Shown here piece by piece: positions 25,865 through 35,411 of a stretch of 64,000 nucleotides of DNA; the first letter of the stretch is position 1, and every line of letters begins with the position of its first letter. Source of the DNA: Vibrionales bacterium SWAT-3 (GTDB lineage Bacteria; Pseudomonadota; Gammaproteobacteria; Enterobacterales; Vibrionaceae). The notes beneath the pieces are model-generated. The model ran no database searches and was not told the DNA's origin. It worked only from the letters and a program-made list of their open reading frames with translations. The stretch covers positions 186,001-250,000 of the forward strand of contig AAZW01000003.1 in the NCBI GenBank assembly GCA_000169995.1, written 5' to 3'. The translations under genes were made by a program, and so were the position numbers.

Positions 25865-26239
25865 CTATAACCCTTCATAGTCATCAATGGCTCGTCGTGC
25901 TTCGGCCATTGAACATCCAGACTCCATCACCAATTGAGCAACTGTCATAGAAGGAGTTGCGGCTAACAGCGACGCCAAACACACCACTGTTTTTGGCAGT
26001 ACCTTGTCTATCGCTACTGTTATCCAGCCGTCTTTCTCATGAGTTAACAAAGCTTTGAACTCGATCAGTTGATGCTCTTGAGCCACCAATAGCCAGTTGC
26101 GTGAGCGACGAACTCGCTTCAGCTGACATCCACACTCAGCAGCGTTCGCCATTACTTGGCTCTTATCACTCACACGATGTACAAAACTATTCAGTGGGAC
26201 GCTAAACATAACTCTCTGCCAATCAATCTCTATAATCAT
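25865..26239 (-). CDS. Vibrio 'ribosome recycling factor family'-type small protein
   Basis: About 125 residues from ATG 26239 (MIIEIDWQRV); the frame is open to 26314, but the extra N-terminus is Cys-rich and not family-like. It contains CGCQLKRVRRSRNWLLVA and ends with a helix-turn-helix-like MTVAQLVMESGCSMAEARRAIDDYEG. Similar Vibrio proteins are labelled ribosome recycling factor family, but the resemblance to true Frr is weak. The C-terminal segment could bind nucleic acid. Function unknown. Confidence 0.65.
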   Translation of the reverse strand: MIIEIDWQRVMFSVPLNSFVHRVSDKSQVMANAAECGCQLKRVRRSRNWLLVAQEHQLIEFKALLTHEKDGWITVAIDKVLPKTVVCLASLLAATPSMTVAQLVMESGCSMAEARRAIDDYEGL

Positions 26240-26375
26240 TCTGCGCTGTCTAGAACAGCTTGGTGAAACAGTGAGTAGGATTACACAGACACAAAAAAAC
26301 CGCCAGTCATGCACTAAGCCAACTCGCGGTTATCCGATTTGAAATGGCAATATCGTGTAAAAACTAGCGTTCAGC

Positions 26376-27551
26376 TTACTCTGCAGTATCAATCGCGTTT
26401 GCCAGTGCCTCAAACGATTTTTCGATATTGTCGCGAGACGTCGCAATGTTCATTCGCATGAAATGATAACTCTCAGCGCCAAACCATCCGCCCGGAGTTA
26501 GCCCCATCCCCGCCAGCTCAAACACGATATTTTTAAGCTTCTCTTTAGAAAAACCTAACGAAGAGAAATCAAACCACACCTGATAAGTACCTTGTGGCTG
26601 GAACACTTTTAATTGTGGAATTCGCTTTTCAGCAAACTCAGTAATCCACTTAACCGTCTCTTGTAAATACACCAACATGCCATCTAACCACTCTTCCCCC
26701 TTTTCAAAAGCAGCAATGGTCGCAAATGTCGTCAAAGCGTTACCATGATCAAGGTACATCGCCGCTACGTTGGCTTTAAACGCTTCAAATAGCGCTTCGT
26801 TATTGGTGTACACATAGCCGTTAGAAATGCTGTGCATGCCAAAGGTTTTCGCCGGTGAACCAATCAGGGTAATTACCTTGTCGTAATCGAAACTGGTCAA
26901 GCTCGTGAAAGTATGGCCTTCAAAAATAATGTCGGAATGGATTTCATCGCTGATGATCAGGACATCATGACGCTTGGCGATCTCAACGACTTGCTCTATT
27001 TCTTGCGCTGTCCATACACGGCCAGTTGGGTTATGGGGGTTACAGAAAATCATCGTCTTCACTTTATGGTCGACGATCTGTCGCTCCATCCCCTCGAAAT
27101 CAATTTGGTAACTTTGGCCATCATTAACCAGCGGGCTTTTCACAACCTCGCGACCGGCTTTGTTCACCAAGTTAGAAAACTGGTGATAGGCTGGCGTATG
27201 AATAAGCACGCCATCACCTTCGTTGGTGAATTGGCGCAGTAACAAGGCGATACCAGAGAGCACACCCGGAACCTGCACAAATTTGTCCGAGGAAAGGTTT
27301 AGCCCATGACGCTTTGCATACCATTTTGAGAGGGCTTCAAACACCGCCTGCTCATGAAACTCGTAAGAGTACACGCCGCGTTCAACCAAACGATTCAGCT
27401 CGTGAGTGATGGGTTCCGCTATCTGAAAATCCATATCAGCAACCCAATATGGGAATACATCTGTGGTGTTATACATATTCATAAGCATCTGCGGTTTGCT
27501 TTTAATAAACGCATTATCACCGTAGTTCGATGCACTCTTGAACGCTGTCAT
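26376..27551 (-). CDS. MalY/PatB family aminotransferase (C-S lyase)
   Basis: 391 residues, PLP-dependent fold type I. The Schiff-base lysine is predicted at Lys235 in GSPAKTFGMH. The WVADMDFQIAEPI segment near residue 36-47, NPHNPTGRVW and SDEIHSDIIF are hallmarks of the MalY/PatB cystathionine beta-lyase group. Members cleave C-S bonds of cystathionine or cysteine conjugates. Monocistronic on the minus strand. Confidence 0.92.
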   Translation of the reverse strand: MTAFKSASNYGDNAFIKSKPQMLMNMYNTTDVFPYWVADMDFQIAEPITHELNRLVERGVYSYEFHEQAVFEALSKWYAKRHGLNLSSDKFVQVPGVLSGIALLLRQFTNEGDGVLIHTPAYHQFSNLVNKAGREVVKSPLVNDGQSYQIDFEGMERQIVDHKVKTMIFCNPHNPTGRVWTAQEIEQVVEIAKRHDVLIISDEIHSDIIFEGHTFTSLTSFDYDKVITLIGSPAKTFGMHSISNGYVYTNNEALFEAFKANVAAMYLDHGNALTTFATIAAFEKGEEWLDGMLVYLQETVKWITEFAEKRIPQLKVFQPQGTYQVWFDFSSLGFSKEKLKNIVFELAGMGLTPGGWFGAESYHFMRMNIATSRDNIEKSFEALANAIDTAE

Positions 27552-27737
27552 GGCCTGTCCTCAAATAGTTTCTCAATCATCTTTTACAAATAAGATGAAT
27601 TGCATAAATGCCCATAAGACGATGGCAAAGTCAGAAAGACGAAGCTTTTAGAAAAAAACTGGAAATGAGTCCCTTGCCTCTACCTTTATTTCAGTCTTAA
27701 CCGAATTCGTAATAAAGCAATTCTTGTTTGGTAACTA

Positions 27738-28280
27738 GTGCTGATTTTTGAGAGCGATGCAGCGTCACTGAGATGCGTATTTATCGCGGTAAGCCTAAGA
27801 AAAAAAGCGGTAGTGCTTGGTTGTGGTGGCGTCGGCAAGGCAATCTGCTTTTCACTTGCCGATCTCGGTGCGACAGAGATCGCAATATATGACCGGGATC
27901 TAACAAAAATGAATAGCCTAGCGAAGCTGCTTGCGGCTGAGAATATAGATACCGTATGTTTGAATGAAACGACGCTAGAAACAGCGGTACAGAAAGCAGA
28001 AGGTGTCCTCAATTGCACGCCCATCGGTCACTATCAAACACCCGGTTGCCCAATCGAAGCCTCGTGGTTAAAGGGGCAGGCTTGGTGTTTTGATGCCGTA
28101 TACATCCCACGGGAGACAGAGTTTCTGAAAGCCGCACAGCAGAAATCGATCAAAACGTTGAGTAGCTTTGAGCTCTTTTTCCATCAAGCGCATGATGCGT
28201 TCACTCTGTTCACTGGTTCCCAAGTTTCAACTCATACACTCAATACTTTTAAGCAAACACAGCTTGCGAATTTACGTTAA
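27738..28280 (+). pseudogene. shikimate/quinate dehydrogenase remnant, N-terminal domain missing
   Basis: About 180 codons that contain only the NAD(P)-binding half of an AroE/YdiB-type enzyme: VVLGCGGVGKAICFSLADLG, YDRD, LNCTPIGHY and a C-terminal AFTLFTG segment. Full enzymes have about 280 residues, and the substrate-binding N-terminal domain (Ser-x-Ser and catalytic Lys) is absent. The frame opens only after a stop at 27732, and upstream DNA to 27552 shows no AroE coding in any frame. It directly precedes aroQ, suggesting the former start of a small shikimate/quinate operon. Confidence 0.78.
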
Positions 28281-28293
28281 GGACAATGACTCA

Positions 28294-28737
28294 ATGAAAA
28301 AAATCTTAATACTCAACGGACCAAACCTGAATCTACTTGGCACACGTGAGCCTGCACAATACGGCTACGAAACACTGGCTGACGTAGAAGAAAACTGCCG
28401 TAAAGTCGCAGCGGAGTACGGTTATGACGCTGAGTGTTTTCAAAGCAATACCGAAGGCAGCCTAATTGATGCCATCCACAAAGCGGGCCGTGAGTTTACT
28501 CAAGGTGAATGCGCTGGCGTTGTGTTTAACCCGGGTGCTTACACGCACACATCGATTGCTCTTCACGATGCGATCAAAGGGGTTGAGGTACCAGTGGTTG
28601 AAGTACACATCTCTAACGTGCATGCACGCGAAGCTTTCCGCCATCACTCGTACATCTCGCCTGTCGCTGCAGGCACCATCATCGGTATGGGCACGAAAGG
28701 CTACAAATTAGCTTTGGATTTTTTGTTAGATAAGTAA
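28294..28737 (+). CDS. aroQ: type II 3-dehydroquinate dehydratase
   Basis: Cytosolic dodecameric enzyme that dehydrates 3-dehydroquinate to 3-dehydroshikimate. 147 residues from ATG 28294, the usual size. Catalytic elements are visible: LNGPNLNLLGTREPAQYG (active-site loop with Arg and Tyr), FQSNTEGSLID, FNPGAYTHTS, and VEVHISNVHAREAFRHHS with the catalytic His. The open frame runs further upstream, but the aligned start is here. Follows the truncated dehydrogenase by 13 bp. Confidence 0.95.
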   Translation: MKKILILNGPNLNLLGTREPAQYGYETLADVEENCRKVAAEYGYDAECFQSNTEGSLIDAIHKAGREFTQGECAGVVFNPGAYTHTSIALHDAIKGVEVPVVEVHISNVHAREAFRHHSYISPVAAGTIIGMGTKGYKLALDFLLDK

Positions 28738-28830
28738 TCAAACTGAATATGTTGAGAGGCGTTTTGAAGAAGTCGTTGTAAGCAGATCGGCTTGAGCAAT
28801 GCCCTATCAATAGCAGTCACTATCTAAAGT

Positions 28831-28857
28831 AAGGGAGCATCGCTAAGTTGCTCCCTT
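28831..28857. terminator. terminator between aroQ and osmC-type gene
   Basis: AAGGGAGCA at 28831-28839 and its complement at 28849-28857. Serves the convergent pair aroQ (plus) and the OsmC gene (minus). Confidence 0.75.
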
Positions 28858-28892
28858 AATTGATCTTGAGTACAACTGAGAAATCGTATGGG

Positions 28893-29360
28893 TTACGAGT
28901 CTATCTCTACCGTGATCTCGGTTTTTACAGAGTTGGCAATGAAACAGTTACTGTGCGCCAGATGGTGCAACTTTTCGAGCTGTTTATCCGTCGGGCGCTT
29001 ATCACCAACAAATTGGATTTGGGGTCTAAGCGTCACATGGCTAACCCAAGCTCGCCCTGCTTTATCTTCTTCAAGAACGCCTATCGCATCATCTACGTAA
29101 GACTCAATCACGTACTTTCGCTTAGCTGCAATACCCAAAAACGTCAGCATATGACAACTGGCAATCGCGGCAATAAACGCTTCTTCAGGGTCAACATTTT
29201 CCTCAACAGAGAGTGGTAATGGCACAACATGAGGCGATGACGAGGCGGGTACAATAACGCCACCATCAAATTCCCACGTATGCCCGCGACTGTATTGGTT
29301 ATCGCTAAATACCTCATCGTCGCCCTTCTTCCAGCGAATCAGAGCACCATAATCAGACAT
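28893..29360 (-). CDS. OsmC/Ohr-family protein
   Basis: 155 residues. OsmC-type thiol peroxidases reduce organic peroxides with two cysteines; both are present, in IASCHMLTFLGIA and HSNCFIANSVKTE. The DNQYSRGHTWEFDGG segment and SSSPHVVPLPLS before the first Cys helix fit a YhfA/OsmC branch that pairs with a GFA-type gene, as here (gap 10 bp). Cytosolic peroxide defence is the likely role. Confidence 0.88.
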   Translation of the reverse strand: MSDYGALIRWKKGDDEVFSDNQYSRGHTWEFDGGVIVPASSSPHVVPLPLSVEENVDPEEAFIAAIASCHMLTFLGIAAKRKYVIESYVDDAIGVLEEDKAGRAWVSHVTLRPQIQFVGDKRPTDKQLEKLHHLAHSNCFIANSVKTEITVEIDS

Positions 29361-29370
29361 ACTTTTCTCC

Positions 29371-29763
29371 TTAGCGATCCGCAGGATGGTTCACACCATC
29401 ATTTGTCACCACATCACCGATATCGAAAGGGTTCACTCCTTCCAAACAACCAATATTGAACCCGTATTCATTTGGGCTAGAGCGACGTTGATGGTGGGTA
29501 TAGATACCGCAGTTCGAACAGAAGTAGTGCTTCGCGGTGTTGGTATTGAATTGATATAACTTCAGATATTCTGCGCCTTTGAGGATCTTGATGCCATCCA
29601 AGGCAACAGAGCCAACAATTGCTCCTTTACGACGACAGATCGAGCAATCACAACGGCGTGGCTTTTCGATGCCGTTAGGTAGGCTGAGCTCTAACTCCAC
29701 CGCACCGCAGTGACAGGTCGCTTTATGAAATGGTTTGATCACCGTGTTGCCAACTATTTTCAT
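29371..29763 (-). CDS. GFA family (glutathione-dependent formaldehyde-activating-like) protein
   Basis: About 130 residues from ATG 29763, which has GGAGAG upstream; the frame is open to 29796. Zinc-binding cysteines appear as CHCGAVELEL, CDCSICRRKGA and FCSNCGIYTHHQ, the GFA/CENP-V pattern. Despite the family name, most members are not proven glutathione enzymes. Co-oriented with the OsmC gene, so probably co-transcribed. Confidence 0.88.
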   Translation of the reverse strand: MKIVGNTVIKPFHKATCHCGAVELELSLPNGIEKPRRCDCSICRRKGAIVGSVALDGIKILKGAEYLKLYQFNTNTAKHYFCSNCGIYTHHQRRSSPNEYGFNIGCLEGVNPFDIGDVVTNDGVNHPADR

Positions 29764-29863
29764 TGTTCTCTCCAGTAACATCCATGTATTGCTCATCTCA
29801 TAACCAGTTCAGCCAGATCTGTCCGCAGCCTCGTTTTCAGTTCGAGAGTTTTGTCATATCGCG

Positions 29864-30796
29864 TTAATCAATTGATTTATCAGTCAAACGACCAAAATTG
29901 TCGATTAGAAAGTCCAAAAACAGTCGAATTCGTTTAGGTTGATACTTCTTGCTGATGTACACCACATTCAAGTCGGCACTCGATACAGAGGTCGAGGTAT
30001 TGAAGTTTTTCATATAACCGTTGAGCAGAGTGACCAAGCGTTGGTTATTGATGTCGTCTTGCACATCCAACACTGATTTGAGCGCGATACCCTCGCCTTT
30101 TAATGCCCAGTAGCGAATCACTTCGCCGTCGTCTGAGAATCGCTTTGGCACAACGGTAATCGACTTCTTCATGTCATGATCTTGAAAATGCCATGTTTTC
30201 AGTTCTTCATTGCTGCGTAGCATTGCCAAACAGTCATGGTCTGCTAAATCTTGCGGCGTTAATGGCGTTCCATGCTTGGCAAGGTATTCAGGAGAGGCAC
30301 ACAGCACACGTCGGCTCGGGGATAAACGTCTTGATATCAAACTGCTGTCGACTAACTCTCCGTAGCGAATCACCACATCCATGCCCGACTCTGCAATATT
30401 CGACAGGTTATCGTTCAAATACAGGTAAGGGATCACGTCGGGATATTGCTGACAGAACTCAGAGAGAATAGGAAGAATATACTGCTTGCCGATGTCTTTG
30501 GGAGCGGCGATTTTTAAAGGGCCTTTAACCTCTTTGACACCATTTTGAATCAAGTTTTCGGCTTCGCTAACGTTATCCAATATCTCCAAGCACGCCTTGT
30601 GATACAGCTCGCCTGAGTCCGTCAAAGACACATGTCGAGTACTTCGATTCAACAGCTTCACGCCATATCGCTCTTCCAGTGCCTGCAGCCTTGCGGTCAT
30701 GGTCGCAGGTGATAAGCCTAGCTCTCGCCCTGCTGCAGCCAACCCTTGGTGCTTCACGATACTGACGAACATCGCCATGTCTGAAAACTTATCCAT
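29864..30796 (-). CDS. LysR-family transcriptional regulator
   Basis: About 310 residues from ATG 30796 (MDKFSDMAMFVSIV); a longer frame starts at 30817. The helix-turn-helix is GLAAAGRELGLSPATMTARLQALEERYG, followed by the linker and LysR effector domain (ILPILSEFCQQYPDV onward). Divergent from the SDR gene at 30921 across 124 bp, so it most likely controls the SDR-MFS-nemA cluster. Confidence 0.92.
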   Translation of the reverse strand: MDKFSDMAMFVSIVKHQGLAAAGRELGLSPATMTARLQALEERYGVKLLNRSTRHVSLTDSGELYHKACLEILDNVSEAENLIQNGVKEVKGPLKIAAPKDIGKQYILPILSEFCQQYPDVIPYLYLNDNLSNIAESGMDVVIRYGELVDSSLISRRLSPSRRVLCASPEYLAKHGTPLTPQDLADHDCLAMLRSNEELKTWHFQDHDMKKSITVVPKRFSDDGEVIRYWALKGEGIALKSVLDVQDDINNQRLVTLLNGYMKNFNTSTSVSSADLNVVYISKKYQPKRIRLFLDFLIDNFGRLTDKSID

Positions 30797-30920
30797 GCTA
30801 CTTCTTCCTCGCCACACTGTTCATCTCAACCGAATAATGAATTCATATTTTAGCCAATTATCAAAATTAATCGAATAAATATAATGGCAACCATCAGCAG
30901 AACACGCAGGAATTGAGAAC

Positions 30921-31604
30921 ATGAACAACGTAGTAACGGACCAAGAAAAAAGCACTTTCGTCATCATTGGTGGCACATCAGGCATCGGTAAAGCATTAGC
31001 GATGCAATTGAGAAGCGAAGACAACACAGTACACATTGCGAGCCGACATACAGGCGTTGATATCAGCAATGAAAAGTCGATTTGCGAGTACTTCGAATCG
31101 ATTGGTCCCTTCGATCATTTGGTGGTCACTGCTGGCTCATCTTCTCCCGCAGGAAAGGTGACCGACGTTGCTCTTGAAGACGCAAAAACGGCATTTGATA
31201 CCAAATTTTGGGGCAGCCTGAACGTCGCCAAGCATGCGGCGCGTTACATCAAACCCAAGGGTTCTATCACGCTTACCACAGGCATGTTGTCACGCAAAGT
31301 GGTCTCAGGCACTTACGTAAAAACCGCCATCAACGCTGCACTAGAGAGCGTGACTAAAGTGCTTGCAAAAGAACTCGCGCCTATTCGAGTGAACGCCGTT
31401 AGCCCGGGCTTGACCATGACCGAAGCCTACAAAAATATGGACGACTCATCTCGTAACACCATGTACGACAACGCCAAAAACAACCTACCTGCAGGCAAGG
31501 TTGGCGAGCCTTCAGAGGTGGCTATGGGTTACCTGTTCGCGATTAATAACCCATACGTAACTGGGTCAATTATCGACATCGATGGCGGCGCGCTGCTCGG
31601 CTAA
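30921..31604 (+). CDS. short-chain dehydrogenase/reductase
   Basis: 227 residues. Cofactor motif GGTSGIGKALA; the catalytic Tyr-x3-Lys is atypical: VSGTYVKTAINAALES has Tyr-Val-Lys-Thr rather than Tyr-x3-Lys, and the Ser position is TLTTGMLS. VNAVSPGLTMTEAY and GSIIDIDGGALLG are normal SDR features. First gene of a cluster with an efflux pump and an Old Yellow Enzyme, probably under the divergent LysR. Substrate unknown. Confidence 0.87.
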   Translation: MNNVVTDQEKSTFVIIGGTSGIGKALAMQLRSEDNTVHIASRHTGVDISNEKSICEYFESIGPFDHLVVTAGSSSPAGKVTDVALEDAKTAFDTKFWGSLNVAKHAARYIKPKGSITLTTGMLSRKVVSGTYVKTAINAALESVTKVLAKELAPIRVNAVSPGLTMTEAYKNMDDSSRNTMYDNAKNNLPAGKVGEPSEVAMGYLFAINNPYVTGSIIDIDGGALLG

Positions 31605-31689
31605 AACACCTCGCAAAGACACAAAGAACAATCGTTAGGACGTGTACCTAAGTGTCCTAACAAACCAGAATTTACATAGGCAGATCATC

Positions 31690-32883
31690 ATGAAAAAAGA
31701 ACAGATCCCATTCCAAGTTTGGATACTGACACTCGCAGCATTTGCAATCGGCACCGCTGAGTTTGTTATCGCCGGTATCCTTCCACAAATTGCCACATCC
31801 CTTTCGATCACCGAAGGCCAAGCAGGTTATCTAATCAGTGCTTATGCGTTAGCTATCGTTATCGGCGGGCCGATCTTAACCATCTACCTTGCACGCTTTA
31901 ATAAGAAGATGGTTTTGATTGGATTAATGGCGCTATTCATTATTGGTAATGTCTTGTCAGCCCTAGCGCCTAACTACCCATTACTACTCGCTAGCCGTGT
32001 AATTGCAGGCTTAGTTCAAGGTCCCTTCTATGGCATAGGTGCGGTTGTCGCGACCAACCTAGTGTCGGAAAAAATGGCAGGCCGCGCCGTCGGTCAAATG
32101 TTTGCAGGCTTAACGCTGGCTAACGTTCTTGGCGTTCCCGCTGGTACATGGATTAGCTTGCAGTTCGGTTGGCACACCACCTTCTTTACCGTGGCTGCAC
32201 TTGGCACCATCGCGATGATTTCTATCCTAACGTCAATCAAATCAAGCGGTCATAGCGAAGCAAAAGACATCAAAACTCAGCTGTTAGCGTTCAAAAACCC
32301 AATGCTACTGATTAGCTTGGCAATCACTGCTTTTGCTTGGTCCGGGTTTATGACGCTTTACGGCTACCTTGCGCCTATCGCCATGCACATCACGGGTTAC
32401 GGTCAAGACTCAGTCACTTGGATCTTAGTCATTGTCGGTGTGGGCTTAATCATAGGTAACACATTGGGCGGCCGCTCTTCCGATAAAGATTTAGGCAAAG
32501 CTTCCATGTTTTGGGCAATCGCGATGATCGCTTCACTGGTTGTGGTGGGCCTATTGGTAGACAACAAAATCCTATTCGTTGCAGCTGCATTTGTCTTTGG
32601 CATTGCATCATTTGCGAACGTTCCTGCCATGCAACTTCGAGTAATGAACCACGGTGGCGAAGGACAAGAACTTGCTGCTACCGCCAACATTTCAGCCTTT
32701 AACTTAGCGAATGCCTTCGGTGGATTCCTTGGTGGCATGGTACTCGACAGCCAGCTAGGCGCAGGAATGATTCCATTCGCAGCCGTTGTTGTTCCTGTCA
32801 TTGGCTTGCTACTTATTGCCAAAGCCAACCGAGCTGATAAGCCTCAGAGCAACTCGATTTTCAGCCCAGCGGAAAGCAAATAA
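31690..32883 (+). CDS. MFS efflux transporter, AraJ/DHA1-like
   Basis: About 397 residues from ATG 31690 (MKKEQIPFQVW); the frame starts earlier at 31642. Twelve hydrophobic segments. The first helix LAAFAIGTAEFVIAGILPQIA is typical of the AraJ/YdhP/Bcr group of drug:H+ antiporters in the inner membrane. Lies between the SDR and nemA genes on the same strand; a role in exporting electrophiles or drugs is inferred from this company. Confidence 0.9.
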   Translation: MKKEQIPFQVWILTLAAFAIGTAEFVIAGILPQIATSLSITEGQAGYLISAYALAIVIGGPILTIYLARFNKKMVLIGLMALFIIGNVLSALAPNYPLLLASRVIAGLVQGPFYGIGAVVATNLVSEKMAGRAVGQMFAGLTLANVLGVPAGTWISLQFGWHTTFFTVAALGTIAMISILTSIKSSGHSEAKDIKTQLLAFKNPMLLISLAITAFAWSGFMTLYGYLAPIAMHITGYGQDSVTWILVIVGVGLIIGNTLGGRSSDKDLGKASMFWAIAMIASLVVVGLLVDNKILFVAAAFVFGIASFANVPAMQLRVMNHGGEGQELAATANISAFNLANAFGGFLGGMVLDSQLGAGMIPFAAVVVPVIGLLLIAKANRADKPQSNSIFSPAESK

Positions 32884-32957
32884 TCCGCTCTATAACCCGA
32901 ATACAAAACTAAAAACATTGAATTAAAAAAGTACTGAATTAAAACAAGGTGGATACC

Positions 32958-34046
32958 ATGAACAAATTATTCGAAACATCAGAACTCAAAGGCCTAGCAC
33001 TGCAAAACCGCGTCGTTATGGCACCTATGACTCGCGCTCGAACCAGTCAACCGGGCAATGTACCCAACGACATGATGGCGACCTATTACCGACAACGTGC
33101 TAGCGCTGGGCTTATCATCACTGAAGCGACGCAGATCTCTGATGATTCTCAAGGCTACTCATTCACTCCTGGCGTTTATACCGATGCACAAATTGAAGGT
33201 TGGAAGTCAGTAACCAAAGCAGCCAAAGAACAAGGCGCAGCAATATTCTGTCAGCTCTGGCATGTAGGCCGCGTGTCTCACCCTACCTTTCAAAAGGGCG
33301 AACTGCCGATTGCTCCGTCAGCTTTGGCTCCAATAGAAACTCAGGTGTGGATTTCTGATGAGAATGGCAACGGCAATATGGTCAATTGCATCCAACCAAG
33401 AGAGATGAACCAAGCAGACATCAATCGAGTGGTTCAAGATTTTGCGAACGCAGCAAAGAAAGCCATCGAAGCAGGCTTTAATGGTGTCGAGCTCCATGGT
33501 GGTAATGGCTACCTAATCGATCAATTCCTAAGAACCAACTCAAACAAGCGCAAGGACAACTATGGTGGAAGCCGTGAGAACCGCCTTCGCTTCCTGATTG
33601 AAGTGATTGATGCTGTGATTGCAGAGATAGGTGCCGATAAAGTCGGCGTGCGTTTGGCGCCATTCATCACCTTCAAAGACATGAACTGCCCAGACATAGT
33701 GCCAACAATTTTAGAGGCTTCGAAAGCGCTGCAAGCTCGTGATATCGCTTATTTACACCTATCAGAGGCCGATTGGGATGATGCTCCAGTGATTCCTGAA
33801 AGCTTCCGAATTGAGCTAAGAGAGTTGTTCTCTAACACCATCATCGTCGCAGGCAGCTACACACCACAACGCGCGGAAGAAGTATTAAGCAAAGGCTACG
33901 CCGATCTCGTCGCATTTGGTCGCCCATTCGTAGCCAACCCAGATTTGGTTTCACGCCTGCAAAACGGCTATGAGCTTGCACAACTCGATGGTGCCACTCT
34001 ATTCGGTGGCAATGAAAAGGGTTATATCGATTATCCGGCGTTGTAG
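32958..34046 (+). CDS. nemA: alkene reductase, Old Yellow Enzyme family
   Basis: FMN-dependent NADPH reductase of activated alkenes, nitro compounds and N-ethylmaleimide. About 362 residues from ATG 32958, with AAGGTGG five bases before; GTG 32949 is the alternative. Motifs: NRVVMAPMTRARTSQPGNVPN, AIFCQLWHVGRVSH, VELHGGNGYLIDQFLR (the usual His-Gly-Ala-Asn is His-Gly-Gly-Asn), SNKRKDNYGGSRENR, and VAFGRPFVANPDL. Last gene of the LysR-linked cluster. Confidence 0.92.
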   Translation: MNKLFETSELKGLALQNRVVMAPMTRARTSQPGNVPNDMMATYYRQRASAGLIITEATQISDDSQGYSFTPGVYTDAQIEGWKSVTKAAKEQGAAIFCQLWHVGRVSHPTFQKGELPIAPSALAPIETQVWISDENGNGNMVNCIQPREMNQADINRVVQDFANAAKKAIEAGFNGVELHGGNGYLIDQFLRTNSNKRKDNYGGSRENRLRFLIEVIDAVIAEIGADKVGVRLAPFITFKDMNCPDIVPTILEASKALQARDIAYLHLSEADWDDAPVIPESFRIELRELFSNTIIVAGSYTPQRAEEVLSKGYADLVAFGRPFVANPDLVSRLQNGYELAQLDGATLFGGNEKGYIDYPAL

Positions 34047-34097
34047 TGGATTTTGAAGTGATAGTGATGCCTTGAGTTTTACGACAGGCAAAAGAAA

Positions 34098-34120
34098 GGC
34101 TCGCGTGACTAGTGCGAGCC
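34098..34120 (+). terminator. hairpin after nemA
   Basis: GGCTCGC at 34098-34104 and GCGAGCC at 34114-34120. No T-run follows, so termination is uncertain. The rest of the roughly 300-bp gap to rlmJ shows nothing else. Confidence 0.5.
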
Positions 34121-34343
34121 TAATGCAGTTTAGGGGGTAAACCACAATCTGATATTAATTTGGGCTAATTATTTAACTTATGAGCCATTATGCACTTGTG
34201 CGCATTGATATTCTATTTTTAAATGATTCACGGCAATTAATCAATCGATAAAAGTTAGCGTTTGGTCAATTTAAACCACATAAATAACAGTGATTTAGTG
34301 AAGTGTGTCTACTAATTCATCAGAAAGCCCATACAAATCAGAT

Positions 34344-35210
34344 TTATAGGCTTTTCATTTGCCAATAGCCTTCACCATTGGTTGCAAGCTGACTATGCAA
34401 ATAATCGAGCGTGTCAGCAACCGTCCCTGCAATGCCTTGTGGTGGGTTAAATAACAGTAAGCCACTACCAATAAGACGGTCATCCCCTTTCGGATCGCGC
34501 AATCGTAATTCCGACTTTATCGGACTTGGCAGCAAGCCATCTTTCACCGCTGTCACACAGTGGTCCAATATTAGAGAGCTTCGATCATCTGTGTATAACG
34601 GATACCAAATTAATGCAGATACTCTCTCTGACTGTTGATAGGCCTTAATCAAAGCATCAATCACCGCGAGATATTCGAAATCCGTTTCGTAAGGTGGGTC
34701 GATCACAATCAGGTGGTGGCTATCATGTTTCGCGACATCATCTGGCAATGCTTTAAGCCCATCGCCCCCAGTAATGGTCAGCTTGCTAGAGACATCCAGA
34801 TCACGTTGCAACTTCTCAATGTTGGTTTGCAGTAAATCGGCTTCATCTTGCTGAATGTCTGAAAAATAGAAGCTATCTTGGCTGCGACCTTGTTGATAGG
34901 TAATCGCCGCCGAGCCGGGGTACAGCGTGATAAGTTGATTCGGATTGTAGTATTCCAGCACCGACATAAAAGATGCGAATGACTCCGGAAGGTAAGCCTT
35001 GTTTCGCCAAAGGTACCCAACCCCTTCTGCAAATTCGCCTGCGTGATTACTTGGCGCAGTGGTTAGGTCATAACACCCAGTACCTGAGTGAGTGTCGATA
35101 ACATTGAGGCGCGAATGCTGTTGCATTAATGACTGAACCAGAGCACTTAATACAGGGTGCTTCAGTGCATCACCGTGGTCGCCTACGTGACATTGATGTC
35201 GATATTCCAT
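34344..35210 (-). CDS. rlmJ: 23S rRNA (adenine-2030-N6)-methyltransferase, RlmJ-like
   Basis: 288 residues, near the 280 of E. coli RlmJ. Features: N-terminal YRHQCHVGDHGDALKHPVLSAL (compare YRHSFHAGNHADVLKH), IDTHSGTGCYDL for SAM binding, TLYPGSAAI, and the catalytic motif IDPPYE. The sequence is divergent from typical RlmJ at several conserved sites, so it may be a paralogue with another RNA target. Single gene on the minus strand. Confidence 0.85.
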   Translation of the reverse strand: MEYRHQCHVGDHGDALKHPVLSALVQSLMQQHSRLNVIDTHSGTGCYDLTTAPSNHAGEFAEGVGYLWRNKAYLPESFASFMSVLEYYNPNQLITLYPGSAAITYQQGRSQDSFYFSDIQQDEADLLQTNIEKLQRDLDVSSKLTITGGDGLKALPDDVAKHDSHHLIVIDPPYETDFEYLAVIDALIKAYQQSERVSALIWYPLYTDDRSSLILDHCVTAVKDGLLPSPIKSELRLRDPKGDDRLIGSGLLLFNPPQGIAGTVADTLDYLHSQLATNGEGYWQMKSL

Positions 35211-35336
35211 TCCCTTGCCTCATTTTTACTAACGTCATATAAACATACTTCATATCATTAGTGCTTGCCTGCTCAATCCGTCGTTTTTTGAAATAGGCTC
35301 TCTTTTCCTAACTGTTTGACTCTTAAATAAAATAAA

Positions 35337-35364
35337 GCCCTTCGTTCGGTTAAAAACGAAGGGC
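35337..35364 (-). terminator. secF terminator
   Basis: GCCCTTCGT at 35337-35345 and ACGAAGGGC at 35356-35364. Reading on the minus strand the stem is followed by TTTATTTTATTT, a good U-tract, 48 bp after the secF stop. Confidence 0.88.
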
Positions 35365-35411
35365 CAAAGTGAACTCACTTACTGAGTTGCAGCATTATCA
35401 AAATAGATAAC

